A stretch of 64,000 nucleotides of DNA, from contig CAXSCR010000003.1 of the NCBI GenBank assembly GCA_964235605.1, forward strand, positions 1 through 64,000, in the 5' to 3' direction. Below the pieces are notes generated by a model. That model was not told the origin of the DNA. It did no database searches and saw only the letters and a list, made by a program, of their open reading frames with translations. Both the position numbers and the translations under genes were made by a program. Positions 54,231 through 63,142 of this stretch are shown here, in pieces (the first letter of the stretch is position 1; each line of letters starts with the position of its first letter). This DNA is from DATCRE01 sp964235605. GTDB lineage: Bacteria > Bacteroidota > Bacteroidia > Cytophagales > Cyclobacteriaceae.

Positions 54231-54739
54231 TTATAAATTTGATTTTTCGATGAGCTCCTCTTCCTGCTGAGTAACATCTACCATGCTATAGTGTGCTATT
54301 CGTGTTATTGCCATCTCATCAAGAATATCAATTACATTTTTATACTTCGATTTATCTGAAGGCTTAATGAGGACTACCATGCCCTTGATTCGTGCATTTT
54401 GTTCTATAAGCAATCGGCGAATGCCTTCATTTGAGAAATGTGTCAAATTTATTTTCTGATCAGCTTCAGGCAAACCTTTGTACCAATAAATCTTATCATT
54501 TGCGCCTAGTACCAAATTGATTACACGTTTATGGTTAGTTACCGGACCGTCGTTAGTTTCTTTAGGCATATCCATTTTCATGATATAGTTCTTATTTAAT
54601 GTCGTGGTCATGACAAAAAAAGTGAGCAACAGAAAAGCCAAATCTACCATGGGTGTCATGTCAATTCGGGTTGAATGTTTTTAGTTCTAACTTTCGCAGT
54701 TCCTTTTTCAGTGCCAGTTGATTTAGATACATCGGCCAT
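54231..54739 (-). pseudogene. exbD: Frameshifted exbD (TolR/ExbD family)
   Basis: The in-frame ORF (MTPMVDLAFLLLTFFVMTTT, then NKNYIMKMDMPKETNDG) starts at 54659, but this is the middle of an ExbD protein: ExbD-type proteins have STRIDMTPMVDLAFLLL with a basic N-terminal tail. Reading upstream gives STRID in frame until an A5 run (T at 54678-54682), and before that another frame reads ADVSKSTGTEKGTAKVRTK from an ATG at 54739. One missing base in the run restores a full-length gene. So it is a genuine frameshift, a phase-variable site or a sequencing error. ExbD forms the proton channel with ExbB to energise TonB; no exbB lies nearby. Confidence 0.8.
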
Positions 54740-54861
54740 ATTGCTTGTGTTTAGGTGAAAGACATTTCTAACGCTAAGAATACAGTTAGGTGCACTTAGT
54801 CACAAAAAACTTTTTATTTACGCGACACTGCCTAATTTTGTCGTACTACCAATATAATCCA

Positions 54862-55242
54862 ATGAAAGATTTTAAAAAGTATTATATCATACCCGCACCC
54901 CCTGAAGACGTGTATTTGGCACTAACTAATCCAAATACCATTCATCTATGGTCAGGAGAACCAGCAGAGATGTCAACCGAAGAAGGAAGCGAATTTTCAT
55001 TATGGGAAGGCAGCATCGTTGGCAAAAACATAACCTTTGTTGAAGGCAAAAAAATTGTTCAGCAGTGGTACTTTGACGGTCAACCAGAAGATTCAATAGT
55101 TACGATTGTTTTGCATGCGCATAAGCAAGGCACTTCGGTAGAACTCAAACACAGCAATATTCCAGACCAAGATTACCAAGATATCGTTGAAGGCTGGGAT
55201 GAAGCTTACTTTGGCGCTCTCTTAGATTTTTATAAGGAATGA
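54862..55242 (+). CDS. SRPBCC/START-like (AHSA1) protein
   Basis: A 126-residue helix-grip protein. The ATG at 54862 (MKDFKKYYIIPAPPEDVYLA) is preferred to the TTG at 54790. KYYIIPAPPEDVYLALTNPN is strand 1 plus the first helix. GEFSLWEGSI, WYFDGQPEDSIVTIVL and VELKHSNIPDQDYQDIVEGW, then DEAYFGALLDFYKE follow the AHSA1/SRPBCC hydrophobic-cavity fold. It may bind a lipid or act as a co-chaperone; no substrate is indicated. Confidence 0.85.
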   Translation: MKDFKKYYIIPAPPEDVYLALTNPNTIHLWSGEPAEMSTEEGSEFSLWEGSIVGKNITFVEGKKIVQQWYFDGQPEDSIVTIVLHAHKQGTSVELKHSNIPDQDYQDIVEGWDEAYFGALLDFYKE

Positions 55243-55332
55243 TTTAATTATCCTTATTTGTGATTCCATATGTTCTAAACTTTTAAACTGCTTTAGAATT
55301 ACACTCGGCATAATATTTTTTAAGCTGAAGGC

Positions 55333-56061
55333 ATGGAAGGACCTTCATTAATTATTATAAAAGAAGAACTGAGTCCTTTTAAAGGGGAGAAGGTGGTACA
55401 CGTTTCAGGCGCTTCCAAAATTGATCAGCAGCAATTAGTTGGACAAAAAATTATCGATTTTAAATCATGGGGCAAGCACTTTCTAATCGTATTTAAGAAA
55501 TTTACAATTCGCGTTCATTTTCTGATGTTCGGTAGTTATCGCATCAATGAAGAAAAGCCCAGCAGACTTATGCTAGGACTTAAATTTGAAGATCAACAAG
55601 AACTAAATTTTTATACCTGCGCTGTTAAATTTCTTGAAGAAGATCTTAATGAGATTTACGACTGGTCAGTTGATGTATTGAGTGATTCTTGGGATCCTGC
55701 TAAGGCACGTAAAGTTTTAAGAAAACATCCCGATATGTCTGTTAGCGATGCCTTATTAAATCAAGACATATTTTCCGGCGTTGGTAACATCATCAAGAAT
55801 GAAGTATTATTTCGCATAAAAGTCCATCCTAACAATTCCATTGGCGCACTTCCTCCGCGTAAGCTTACAGCATTAATTCAAGAAGCGCGCAATTATAGTT
55901 TTGATTTCTATGAATGGAAGAAGATCTATCAACTGAAAAAACACTGGCTCATTTATGGTAAGCGTAAATGCCCGACGTGCAAAATCCCAATTTTAAAACA
56001 ACCTACCGGAAAAGGTCTACGCAATAGTTTCTTCTGTGAGAATTGTCAAATTCTTTATTAG
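55333..56061 (+). CDS. Fpg/Nei-family DNA glycosylase-like protein
   Basis: A 242-residue protein with an H2TH segment (LLNQDIFSGVGNIIKNEVLF) and a C-terminal zinc ribbon (CPTCKIPI ... CENC), the layout of formamidopyrimidine/endonuclease VIII glycosylases. It starts MEGPSLIII, whereas Fpg/Nei normally begin MPE with catalytic Pro2 and Glu3: the Pro is missing. Nothing upstream in frame supplies it. The central part (IRVHFLMFGSYRI) keeps the fold. Either it uses a different catalytic residue or it lacks lyase activity. Confidence 0.8.
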   Translation: MEGPSLIIIKEELSPFKGEKVVHVSGASKIDQQQLVGQKIIDFKSWGKHFLIVFKKFTIRVHFLMFGSYRINEEKPSRLMLGLKFEDQQELNFYTCAVKFLEEDLNEIYDWSVDVLSDSWDPAKARKVLRKHPDMSVSDALLNQDIFSGVGNIIKNEVLFRIKVHPNNSIGALPPRKLTALIQEARNYSFDFYEWKKIYQLKKHWLIYGKRKCPTCKIPILKQPTGKGLRNSFFCENCQILY

Positions 56062-56293
56062 TATTAGAAATTAATATTAGAAAAAATCTTTTAATATCAT
56101 AAGCCATTTCACTTAATTAGATCTCGTGTAGACACTGTTATAATTCAAGACAATTTCCAGGGTACTGAATAATGACATAAACTTTAGAAGTTGTTTTCAT
56201 TCGATTTGTATGATGGTAAGCCATCTGCCGTAAATCTGTTAGCTTAATAAGCTCTTTCTCCTTATTTTAGAACACTTGAAATTAAACTCATTC

Positions 56294-59200
56294 ATGAGTA
56301 CAGACACCATTACAGCGCAGAATAAAAACCAAAAACCCCTTGTAGGACATCAAGCACCTGTGCCTTACAAACCAAAAAATAAAGTCCGCATAGTTACGGC
56401 CGCCAGTCTTTTTGATGGACATGACGCAGCCATTAACATCATGCGGAGGATTATACAAACTACAGGTTGTGAAGTTATTCACCTGGGTCATGATCGTAGT
56501 GTTGAAGAGGTTGTGAATACGGCTATACAAGAAGATGCGCAAGCCATTGCTATGACTAGCTATCAGGGTGGCCATACAGAGTATTTCAAATACATGTATG
56601 ATCTGCTAAAAGAAAAAGGCGCAGCACATATTAAAATATTTGCTGGTGGCGGTGGTGTCATTCTGCCTGATGAAATACAAGAGTTAACGAATTATGGCAT
56701 CACGCGCATTTACACACCAGATGATGGCCGTGCCATGGGTTTGCAAGGCATGATCAACGACTTGGTTGAACAAAGTGATTACCCACTGGGCGACAAGCTG
56801 CAAGATGAAGTAACCAAACTTGCTTCTAAAAATCCGGTTGCAATTGCACGACTAATCTCAGCAGCTGAGAATTATTATGATCAGAGCAAAAGTGTCTTTC
56901 AACAAATAAATGCGTTAGCTGAAAAATCAAACACACCCGTACTTGGTATTACTGGAACAGGTGGTGCTGGTAAATCATCGATGGTAGATGAAATTGTTAG
57001 AAGATTTCTATATGATTTTAAAGACACCAACAAAACCATAGGCTTAATTTCCGTTGACCCTTCAAAACGAAAAACAGGTGGCGCTTTGCTTGGTGATAGA
57101 ATCAGAATGAATGCCATTAATAATTCAAGGGTGTATATGCGTTCACTCGCTACACGACAGAGCAATTTGGCATTATCAGTCTATGTAAGAGAAGCCATTC
57201 AAGTATTGAAGGCTGCTGGCTATGATCTGATTATACTCGAGACATCCGGCATTGGACAAAGCGATACAGAGATTCTAGACCATAGTGATGTTTCACTGTA
57301 TGTAATGACGCCAGAATATGGTGCTGCTACCCAGCTCGAAAAAATAGACATGCTCGACTTTGCTGATGTAATAGCACTAAACAAATTTGATAAACGCGGT
57401 GCGCTAGATGCCTTACGGGATGTTAAAAAACAATATCAACGCAATCATCAACTATGGGATAAAAAAATTGACGACATGCCGGTATTTGGAACCATTGCAT
57501 CCCAATTCAACGATCCAGGCACAAACCAGTTATATAAAAGCTTGCTCGATAAAATTGCTGAGAAGACGAATTCAAAATTGAAATCTAGTTTTCAGATTAC
57601 GAATGAAATGTCGGAGAAGATTTTCGTCATTCCGCCGCATCGCACCCGCTATTTAAGTGAGATATCAGAAAGCAATAGAAAATTTGACACTTGGGTAAGC
57701 GAACAAAAAGAAGTAGCGCAAAAACTTTATGCTATACAAAAAACCATGCAAAGCTTAGGTGATGAACACGGTAATGTAATTCAAGTGTTACATACCGAAT
57801 TTGATCGTTTAAAACTTAATCTAGATCCAAAGAATTGGAAGCTCATAGAAACATGGCCAGGCAAAGTTCAACAATACAAAGAACCCCTTTTTAAATTTAA
57901 GGTACGAGATAAAGAATTTGGTATTGAGACACATTCTGAATCACTTTCACATCTACAAATTCCAAAAATAGCGTTACCAAAATACGAAGCATGGGGCGAT
58001 ATCTTACAATGGAGTTTGCAAGAAAATGTGCCGGGAGAATACCCGTATACCTCAGGCATATATCCGTTTAAACGAGAAGGTGAAGACCCAACACGCATGT
58101 TTGCCGGAGAGGGTGGGCCAGAAAGAACGAATCGTAGATTTCATTATGTGAGTCATACAATGCCAGCAAAGCGGTTATCTACCGCTTTTGATTCAGTAAC
58201 CTTGTATGGCAATGACCCAGATTATCGACCTGATATTTATGGGAAGATTGGTAACTCAGGCGTTAGCATTTGTTGCCTTGATGATGCCAAAAAATTATAC
58301 AGCGGCTTTAATCTATGCGATGCAAAAACATCTGTATCGATGACCATCAACGGCCCGGCGCCAATGCTGCTTGGTTATTTTATGAATGCCGCCATCGATC
58401 AACAGTGTGAAATTTATATCAAACAAAATGGTCTTGCCGAAACGGTAAATAAAAAAATAGCAGAAATATACAAAGGAAAAGAATCGCATCGGCCGTTATA
58501 CCAAGGGGCGTTACCAATAGGAAATGATGGTTTAGGTTTAATGTTACTTGGCGTAACAGGCGATCAGGTCTTGCCAAGCCTTATCTATGAAAAGATAAAA
58601 GCTGAAACGCTAACACAAGTACGCGGCACTGTACAAGCCGACATCTTAAAAGAAGACCAAGCTCAGAATACGTGTATCTTCTCAACAGAATTTGCACTGC
58701 GTTTAATGGGTGATGTACAACAATACTTCATTGATAATAAAGTTCGTAACTTCTATTCTGTCTCTATTTCCGGTTATCATATTGCGGAAGCAGGTGCAAA
58801 TCCAATTACACAGCTTGCCTTTACACTTGCCAACGGCTTTACCTACGTTGAGTATTTCCTTAGTCGTGGCATGAACATAGATGATTTTGCCCCTAATCTC
58901 TCATTTTTCTTTAGCAATGGTATTGATCCCGAGTATGCTGTAATTGGCCGTGTAGCCAGGAGGCTTTGGGCAAAGGCATTAAAAAATAAATACGGTGCCA
59001 ATGCTAGAAGTCAGATGATGAAATACCACATTCAAACTTCAGGTCGCTCATTGCATGCGCAGGAAATTAATTTCAATGATATCCGCACTACATTACAGGC
59101 TCTATATGCCATCTATGATAACTGTAATTCACTGCATACAAATGCCTACGATGAAGCCATCACAACGCCTACTGAAGACTCCGTACGTAGGGCCATGGCC

Positions 59201-59722
59201 ATACAACTTATAATTAATAAAGAACTCGGCCTAACAAAAAATGAAAACCCTTTACAGGGATCCTTCATTATTGAAGAGCTAACCGTTCTTGTAGAAGAAG
59301 CAGTACTAACTGAATTCGACCGCATCACAGAACGTGGCGGCGTATTGGGTGCAATGGAAACAATGTATCAACGCGGTAAAATACAAGAAGAAAGTTTGTA
59401 CTATGAAACACTTAAACATACAGGAGAATATCCAATTATAGGTGTGAATACATTCCTAAGTTCAAAAGGATCGCCCACTATTATACCTGGTGAAGTAATA
59501 CGAGCAACAAAAGAAGAAAAGGAATACCAGATTAATATGCTTCAGCGCTTACATGAAGTTCAAGCTGAAAAAACCCTGGATACCATAGCGCACATTCAAC
59601 AAGCAGCCATTCAAAATAAAAATATATTTAATGAGTTGATGGAGGCTACCAAGTATTGCTCATTGGGTAAAATTACAAAAGCTTTGTTTGAAGTAGGTGG
59701 ACAGTACAGAAGAAATATGTAA
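56294..59722 (+). CDS. icmF: Fused isobutyryl-CoA mutase (IcmF)
   Basis: A 1142-residue adenosylcobalamin enzyme that interconverts isobutyryl-CoA and n-butyryl-CoA. The ATG at 56294 is chosen over an upstream TTG. Order: a B12-binding domain (about 20-150: SLFDGHDAAINIMRRI with the lower-ligand His, GGHTEYFKYMYDLL, FAGGGGVILP); a MeaI-type G-protein chaperone (about 210-420: GITGTGGAGKSSMVDEI Walker A, SVDPSKRKTGGALLGDRIRM, LETSGIGQSD, NKFDKRGA); a linker; and the mutase barrel (about 560-1100: YPYTSGIYPFKREGEDPTRM, MTINGPAPMLLGYFMNAAID, YHIQTSGRSLHAQEINFNDI). The G domain loads and protects the cofactor. It sits alone. Confidence 0.95.
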   Translation: MSTDTITAQNKNQKPLVGHQAPVPYKPKNKVRIVTAASLFDGHDAAINIMRRIIQTTGCEVIHLGHDRSVEEVVNTAIQEDAQAIAMTSYQGGHTEYFKYMYDLLKEKGAAHIKIFAGGGGVILPDEIQELTNYGITRIYTPDDGRAMGLQGMINDLVEQSDYPLGDKLQDEVTKLASKNPVAIARLISAAENYYDQSKSVFQQINALAEKSNTPVLGITGTGGAGKSSMVDEIVRRFLYDFKDTNKTIGLISVDPSKRKTGGALLGDRIRMNAINNSRVYMRSLATRQSNLALSVYVREAIQVLKAAGYDLIILETSGIGQSDTEILDHSDVSLYVMTPEYGAATQLEKIDMLDFADVIALNKFDKRGALDALRDVKKQYQRNHQLWDKKIDDMPVFGTIASQFNDPGTNQLYKSLLDKIAEKTNSKLKSSFQITNEMSEKIFVIPPHRTRYLSEISESNRKFDTWVSEQKEVAQKLYAIQKTMQSLGDEHGNVIQVLHTEFDRLKLNLDPKNWKLIETWPGKVQQYKEPLFKFKVRDKEFGIETHSESLSHLQIPKIALPKYEAWGDILQWSLQENVPGEYPYTSGIYPFKREGEDPTRMFAGEGGPERTNRRFHYVSHTMPAKRLSTAFDSVTLYGNDPDYRPDIYGKIGNSGVSICCLDDAKKLYSGFNLCDAKTSVSMTINGPAPMLLGYFMNAAIDQQCEIYIKQNGLAETVNKKIAEIYKGKESHRPLYQGALPIGNDGLGLMLLGVTGDQVLPSLIYEKIKAETLTQVRGTVQADILKEDQAQNTCIFSTEFALRLMGDVQQYFIDNKVRNFYSVSISGYHIAEAGANPITQLAFTLANGFTYVEYFLSRGMNIDDFAPNLSFFFSNGIDPEYAVIGRVARRLWAKALKNKYGANARSQMMKYHIQTSGRSLHAQEINFNDIRTTLQALYAIYDNCNSLHTNAYDEAITTPTEDSVRRAMAIQLIINKELGLTKNENPLQGSFIIEELTVLVEEAVLTEFDRITERGGVLGAMETMYQRGKIQEESLYYETLKHTGEYPIIGVNTFLSSKGSPTIIPGEVIRATKEEKEYQINMLQRLHEVQAEKTLDTIAHIQQAAIQNKNIFNELMEATKYCSLGKITKALFEVGGQYRRNM

Positions 59723-59867
59723 AAGCCGGTCAATTTAAAATAGAAGCCAACTATCTCAAAGGCTTAAAACTAAATCGAACCCTTCAAAGTAAAGATTGCA
59801 TCGTTAATTAATATTGACTCAAGTAATTTTTATTTCGAACCTACGTGATGGTGTTTCAAGTTAATAA

Positions 59868-60210
59868 TTAATCCTACTTTGTCAAGTTACTGTTTAAATG
59901 ACTTTACTGACTAGAATCGGCAAGAATGCCCGATCAAAAGCATCTCCTTCTGCGGCAATAAATATTTAGCCAGATTACATGTGCAGTGCCGCAGTGAACC
60001 TATTAAAAGTACGCGCAGGCTTTTAGCAAGCCTGCGCGTACTTTTAATAGCAAACGTCCTATCCGCCATGCGGATAGGATACTTAAACTCAGGACCGCAG
60101 CTCTGATGCATTACCTCTTGGCACTTTTGATTAGCTGCAGAACAACGTGAGCTGGATTTGTGCTCAAATTTTTCGATACCATATTTGGTAACTTGACAAA
60201 GTAGGATTAA
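59868..60210. mobile_element. MITE-like element, copy 2 (343 bp)
   Basis: Same element as 6487-6829. Here the terminal inverted repeats are perfect over 22 bp (outer 20 bp TTAATCCTACTTTGTCAAGT). The central 20-bp inverted repeat is at 60002-60021 and 60029-60048. A second small stem, TATCCGC/GCGGATA, lies near 60060. It ends 10 bp before the stop of the TPR gene. A few short insertions and substitutions separate it from copy 1. Confidence 0.9.
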
Positions 60211-60220
60211 GGGGAAGTTT

Positions 60221-61057
60221 TCAATCATCCGAAGTAAAACAGTAATCCTTTAGATAATCGCCTGCATCATCTATTCCACCTTTGAAGGCCGCTCTTAGAC
60301 ACCGGCAACCCGCCTCAAGGTCTTTTTTTTCAACCAGTGCAATACCCTTATAAAATTGAATGGTAAGGTTAGCGGGATCAATTTTAAGCGCTTGATTCAG
60401 ATACGTCAATGCAAGATCATACGCATCTTGCTCTAGACATAGCGATGCAGCATACATGTATGAGGTTATATAAGTCTCATCAAGTGCGATAGCTTTATCA
60501 AAATAAAAAATTGCGCTATCTCGTTCACTTTGGTGGTAGTAAGACATCCCCAAATAAGTTTCTAATTCAGCGTCATTTGTAATTTTCTTGGCAGCTTTTA
60601 TATCATGACGTGCTTCTACGTACAAGCCATCGTCCACAAAAATTGAAGCACGCCACTTTAGTAAATCTACATTTTTAGGATCCACAAGTAACAGGTCATT
60701 AAGGGCAGACAACTGAAGTTTTGTGTCCTGCATATCACGACCAATGTATGCCTTTAATAATTTTGCTTGGTCATCATCGGGTTCTAGTTTAATAAGCTGC
60801 TCAACATCTGCTATCGCTTCTTTAAACTGCTGAAGACTAAAAAGGCAAAGCGCCCTTTTATATAAGAGCAGATGGCTATTGGGATCTTTTAGCTCTGAAG
60901 CAGCAATTGACTTGGTATACAAGGCTAGTGCGCTTTTGTATTGCTCTTGTGCCATGAGTGTATCCGCCTCAATCTCATATGCTCTCCATTTGGCATTTTG
61001 AGATTGCGCAAATGAAAAACAAAACATTAGCGCGGTAAAAATCAACGTAACCCTCAT
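60221..61057 (-). CDS. TPR-repeat protein
   Basis: A 278-residue protein with an N-terminal signal-like segment (VTLIFTALMFCFSFAQSQ) and about six tetratricopeptide repeats (QEQYKSALALYTKSI, LFSLQQFKEAIADVEQLIKL, VDDGLYVEARHDIKAAKKIT, HQSERDSAIFYFDKAIALDE, EQDAYDLALTYLNQALKID). It is exported and probably mediates protein-protein contacts. The C-terminus (ALVEKKDLEAGCRCLRAAF) ends in a short acidic tail. The MITE was inserted just beyond its stop. Confidence 0.85.
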   Translation of the reverse strand: MRVTLIFTALMFCFSFAQSQNAKWRAYEIEADTLMAQEQYKSALALYTKSIAASELKDPNSHLLLYKRALCLFSLQQFKEAIADVEQLIKLEPDDDQAKLLKAYIGRDMQDTKLQLSALNDLLLVDPKNVDLLKWRASIFVDDGLYVEARHDIKAAKKITNDAELETYLGMSYYHQSERDSAIFYFDKAIALDETYITSYMYAASLCLEQDAYDLALTYLNQALKIDPANLTIQFYKGIALVEKKDLEAGCRCLRAAFKGGIDDAGDYLKDYCFTSDD

Positions 61058-61091
61058 ATGTTATTAGATCAGGTTCTAGAATACCCTTTAA

Positions 61092-61140
61092 ACTAAACGT
61101 CATTGCCCCTTCCCTATTTTACAGAGATGAAGCAATGACG
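61092..61140 (-). terminator. Possible terminator downstream of typA
   Basis: A perfect 9-bp inverted repeat, CGTCATTGC/GCAATGACG (61098-61106 and 61132-61140), encloses a 25-nt loop and is followed on the minus strand by TTTAG. The loop is long, so support is moderate. Confidence 0.5.
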
Positions 61141-61160
61141 CTTTTATTATTCAATTACAA

Positions 61161-62963
61161 TTATCTGCTGAAACGCTTCCGTTCATTCTCGTTCAAATAG
61201 ATTTTACGTAAACGAATTGATTGCGGTGTTACTTCAACATACTCATCAGCTTGGATATACTCCAATGCTTCTTCTAAAGTATGCTTCAAAGGAGGCGCAA
61301 TTTTCATTTTCTCATCTGAACCCGAAGCACGCATGTTGGTAAGTTTCTTAGTCTTAGTAACGTTAATTACCAAGTCACCATTACGGCTATGCTCGCCAAT
61401 TACCTGACCCTCGTAAACTGCTTCACCTGGATTGATGAAGAACTTACCGCGGTCTTGCAAGTTATGCAAGCTGTACGCAATCGCTTCACCTTGTTCCATT
61501 ACAATCAATGAACCATTTATACGTCCAGGTATCTCACCTTTGTATGGTTGATATTCTTTGAATCTGTGTGTAACTACCGCTTCACCTGCCGTAACATTCA
61601 ATAGATAGTTACGCAAGCCCATGATACCTCTTGAAGGAATAAGGAACTTCAAGATCATACGATCTGCCTTTGGCTCCATGTTCAACATTTCACCTTTACG
61701 CATAGAAACAGTTTCTATGGCTTTACCAGCAACAGTTTCTGGTAAATCGATAGTTAATTCTTCTACTGGTTCACTTTTTACACCATCTATGTCGCGGAAA
61801 ATAACTTGAGGCTGACCAATTTGAAGTTCATAACCTTCTCTACGCATAGTTTCAATCAAAACAGACAAGTGAAGAACACCACGGCCAAATACCATGAAGC
61901 TATCAGCTGAACCTGTGTCGCCTAACTTTAATGCAAGATTCTTCTCTAATTCTTTTTCTAAACGCTCACGAATGTGGCGTGAAGTAACAAACTTACCTTC
62001 TTTGGCATAGAAAGGTGAGTTGTTAATGGTGAAAAGCATACTCATGGTAGGCTCATCAATTGATATTGATTTTAATGCTTCTGGTTTTTCAGGATCAGCA
62101 ACGGTATCGCCAATTTCAAATCCTTCTAATCCCACTAGTGCACAGATTTCACCTGCTCTAACTTCGTCTACTTTCTTCTTATCAAATCCTTCGAATACAT
62201 AAACTTCTTTAATTTTAGTCTTCGAAACTTTACCATCACGTTTAACCAACACAATGTTCTGGCCTGCTTTTACAACACCGCGCTGAACTCTTCCGATGGC
62301 AACACGACCGATGTAAGCCGAGTACTCTAGTGATGTAATCATCATTTGAGTTTGACCTTGATCAACTTTTGGTTCTGGTATATATTCAAGTACGCCTTCT
62401 ATAAGCGATGTGATGTCTTCGGTTGGTTTCTTCCAATCTGGACTCATCCAACCTTGCTTGGCAGAACCATAAAAAGTTGGAAAGTTTAATTGTTCTTCAG
62501 TAGCATCTAATGAATACATAAGCTCGAATACTTGCTCATGCACTTCTTCAGGTGTACAGTTCTTTTTATCTACTTTATTGATTACAACAATTGGTTTTAG
62601 ACCCAATTGCAAAGCTTTTTGCAATACAAAACGAGTTTGTGGCATAGGACCTTCGAAGGCATCTACCAGCAACAAACATCCATCTGCCATGTTTAAAACA
62701 CGCTCAACCTCACCACCAAAGTCACTGTGACCAGGGGTATCGATAACATTGATTTTATAGTCTTTGTAACGTACAGAAACGTTCTTGGCAAGAATGGTAA
62801 TACCACGTTCCCGCTCCAAATCATTGCTATCCATAATCAATTCACCAGGCGTTTCGTGATCCTTGAATAAGTGCCCTGCGTGTAAAAGTTTATCTACCAA
62901 AGTGGTTTTACCATGGTCAACGTGTGCAATAATCGCGATGTTCCTAATCTTACTAGCTTCCAT
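61161..62963 (-). CDS. typA: GTPase TypA/BipA
   Basis: The 600-residue translational GTPase TypA/BipA, a ribosome-binding EF-G relative needed for growth at low temperature and under stress. G1 is AHVDHGKTTLVDKLL; then come RGITILAKNV (G2), DTPGHSDFGGEVERVL (G3), VVINKVDKK (G4) and an EF-G-like C-terminus (PSRGIMGLRNYLLNVTAGEA, MKIAPPLKHTLEEALEYI, QSIRLRKIYLNENERKR). Length and start match the family. The terminator follows at 61092. Confidence 0.97.
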   Translation of the reverse strand: MEASKIRNIAIIAHVDHGKTTLVDKLLHAGHLFKDHETPGELIMDSNDLERERGITILAKNVSVRYKDYKINVIDTPGHSDFGGEVERVLNMADGCLLLVDAFEGPMPQTRFVLQKALQLGLKPIVVINKVDKKNCTPEEVHEQVFELMYSLDATEEQLNFPTFYGSAKQGWMSPDWKKPTEDITSLIEGVLEYIPEPKVDQGQTQMMITSLEYSAYIGRVAIGRVQRGVVKAGQNIVLVKRDGKVSKTKIKEVYVFEGFDKKKVDEVRAGEICALVGLEGFEIGDTVADPEKPEALKSISIDEPTMSMLFTINNSPFYAKEGKFVTSRHIRERLEKELEKNLALKLGDTGSADSFMVFGRGVLHLSVLIETMRREGYELQIGQPQVIFRDIDGVKSEPVEELTIDLPETVAGKAIETVSMRKGEMLNMEPKADRMILKFLIPSRGIMGLRNYLLNVTAGEAVVTHRFKEYQPYKGEIPGRINGSLIVMEQGEAIAYSLHNLQDRGKFFINPGEAVYEGQVIGEHSRNGDLVINVTKTKKLTNMRASGSDEKMKIAPPLKHTLEEALEYIQADEYVEVTPQSIRLRKIYLNENERKRFSR

Positions 62964-63142
62964 AAATGCTTCTAAATCCGCTTAAATAATGATGTTATAC
63001 AATTAAGGGCGCAAAGATAGTCTTAATTTGAAGAATTGCCGACGGTGTTTTGAAAATTAATGGCAGGTCGCCATAAAATGCAATTTTAAATTAGATAATA
63101 ACAAGCTTAATGCATCGAATACAAATCTTTAGCCTGCTCTTT

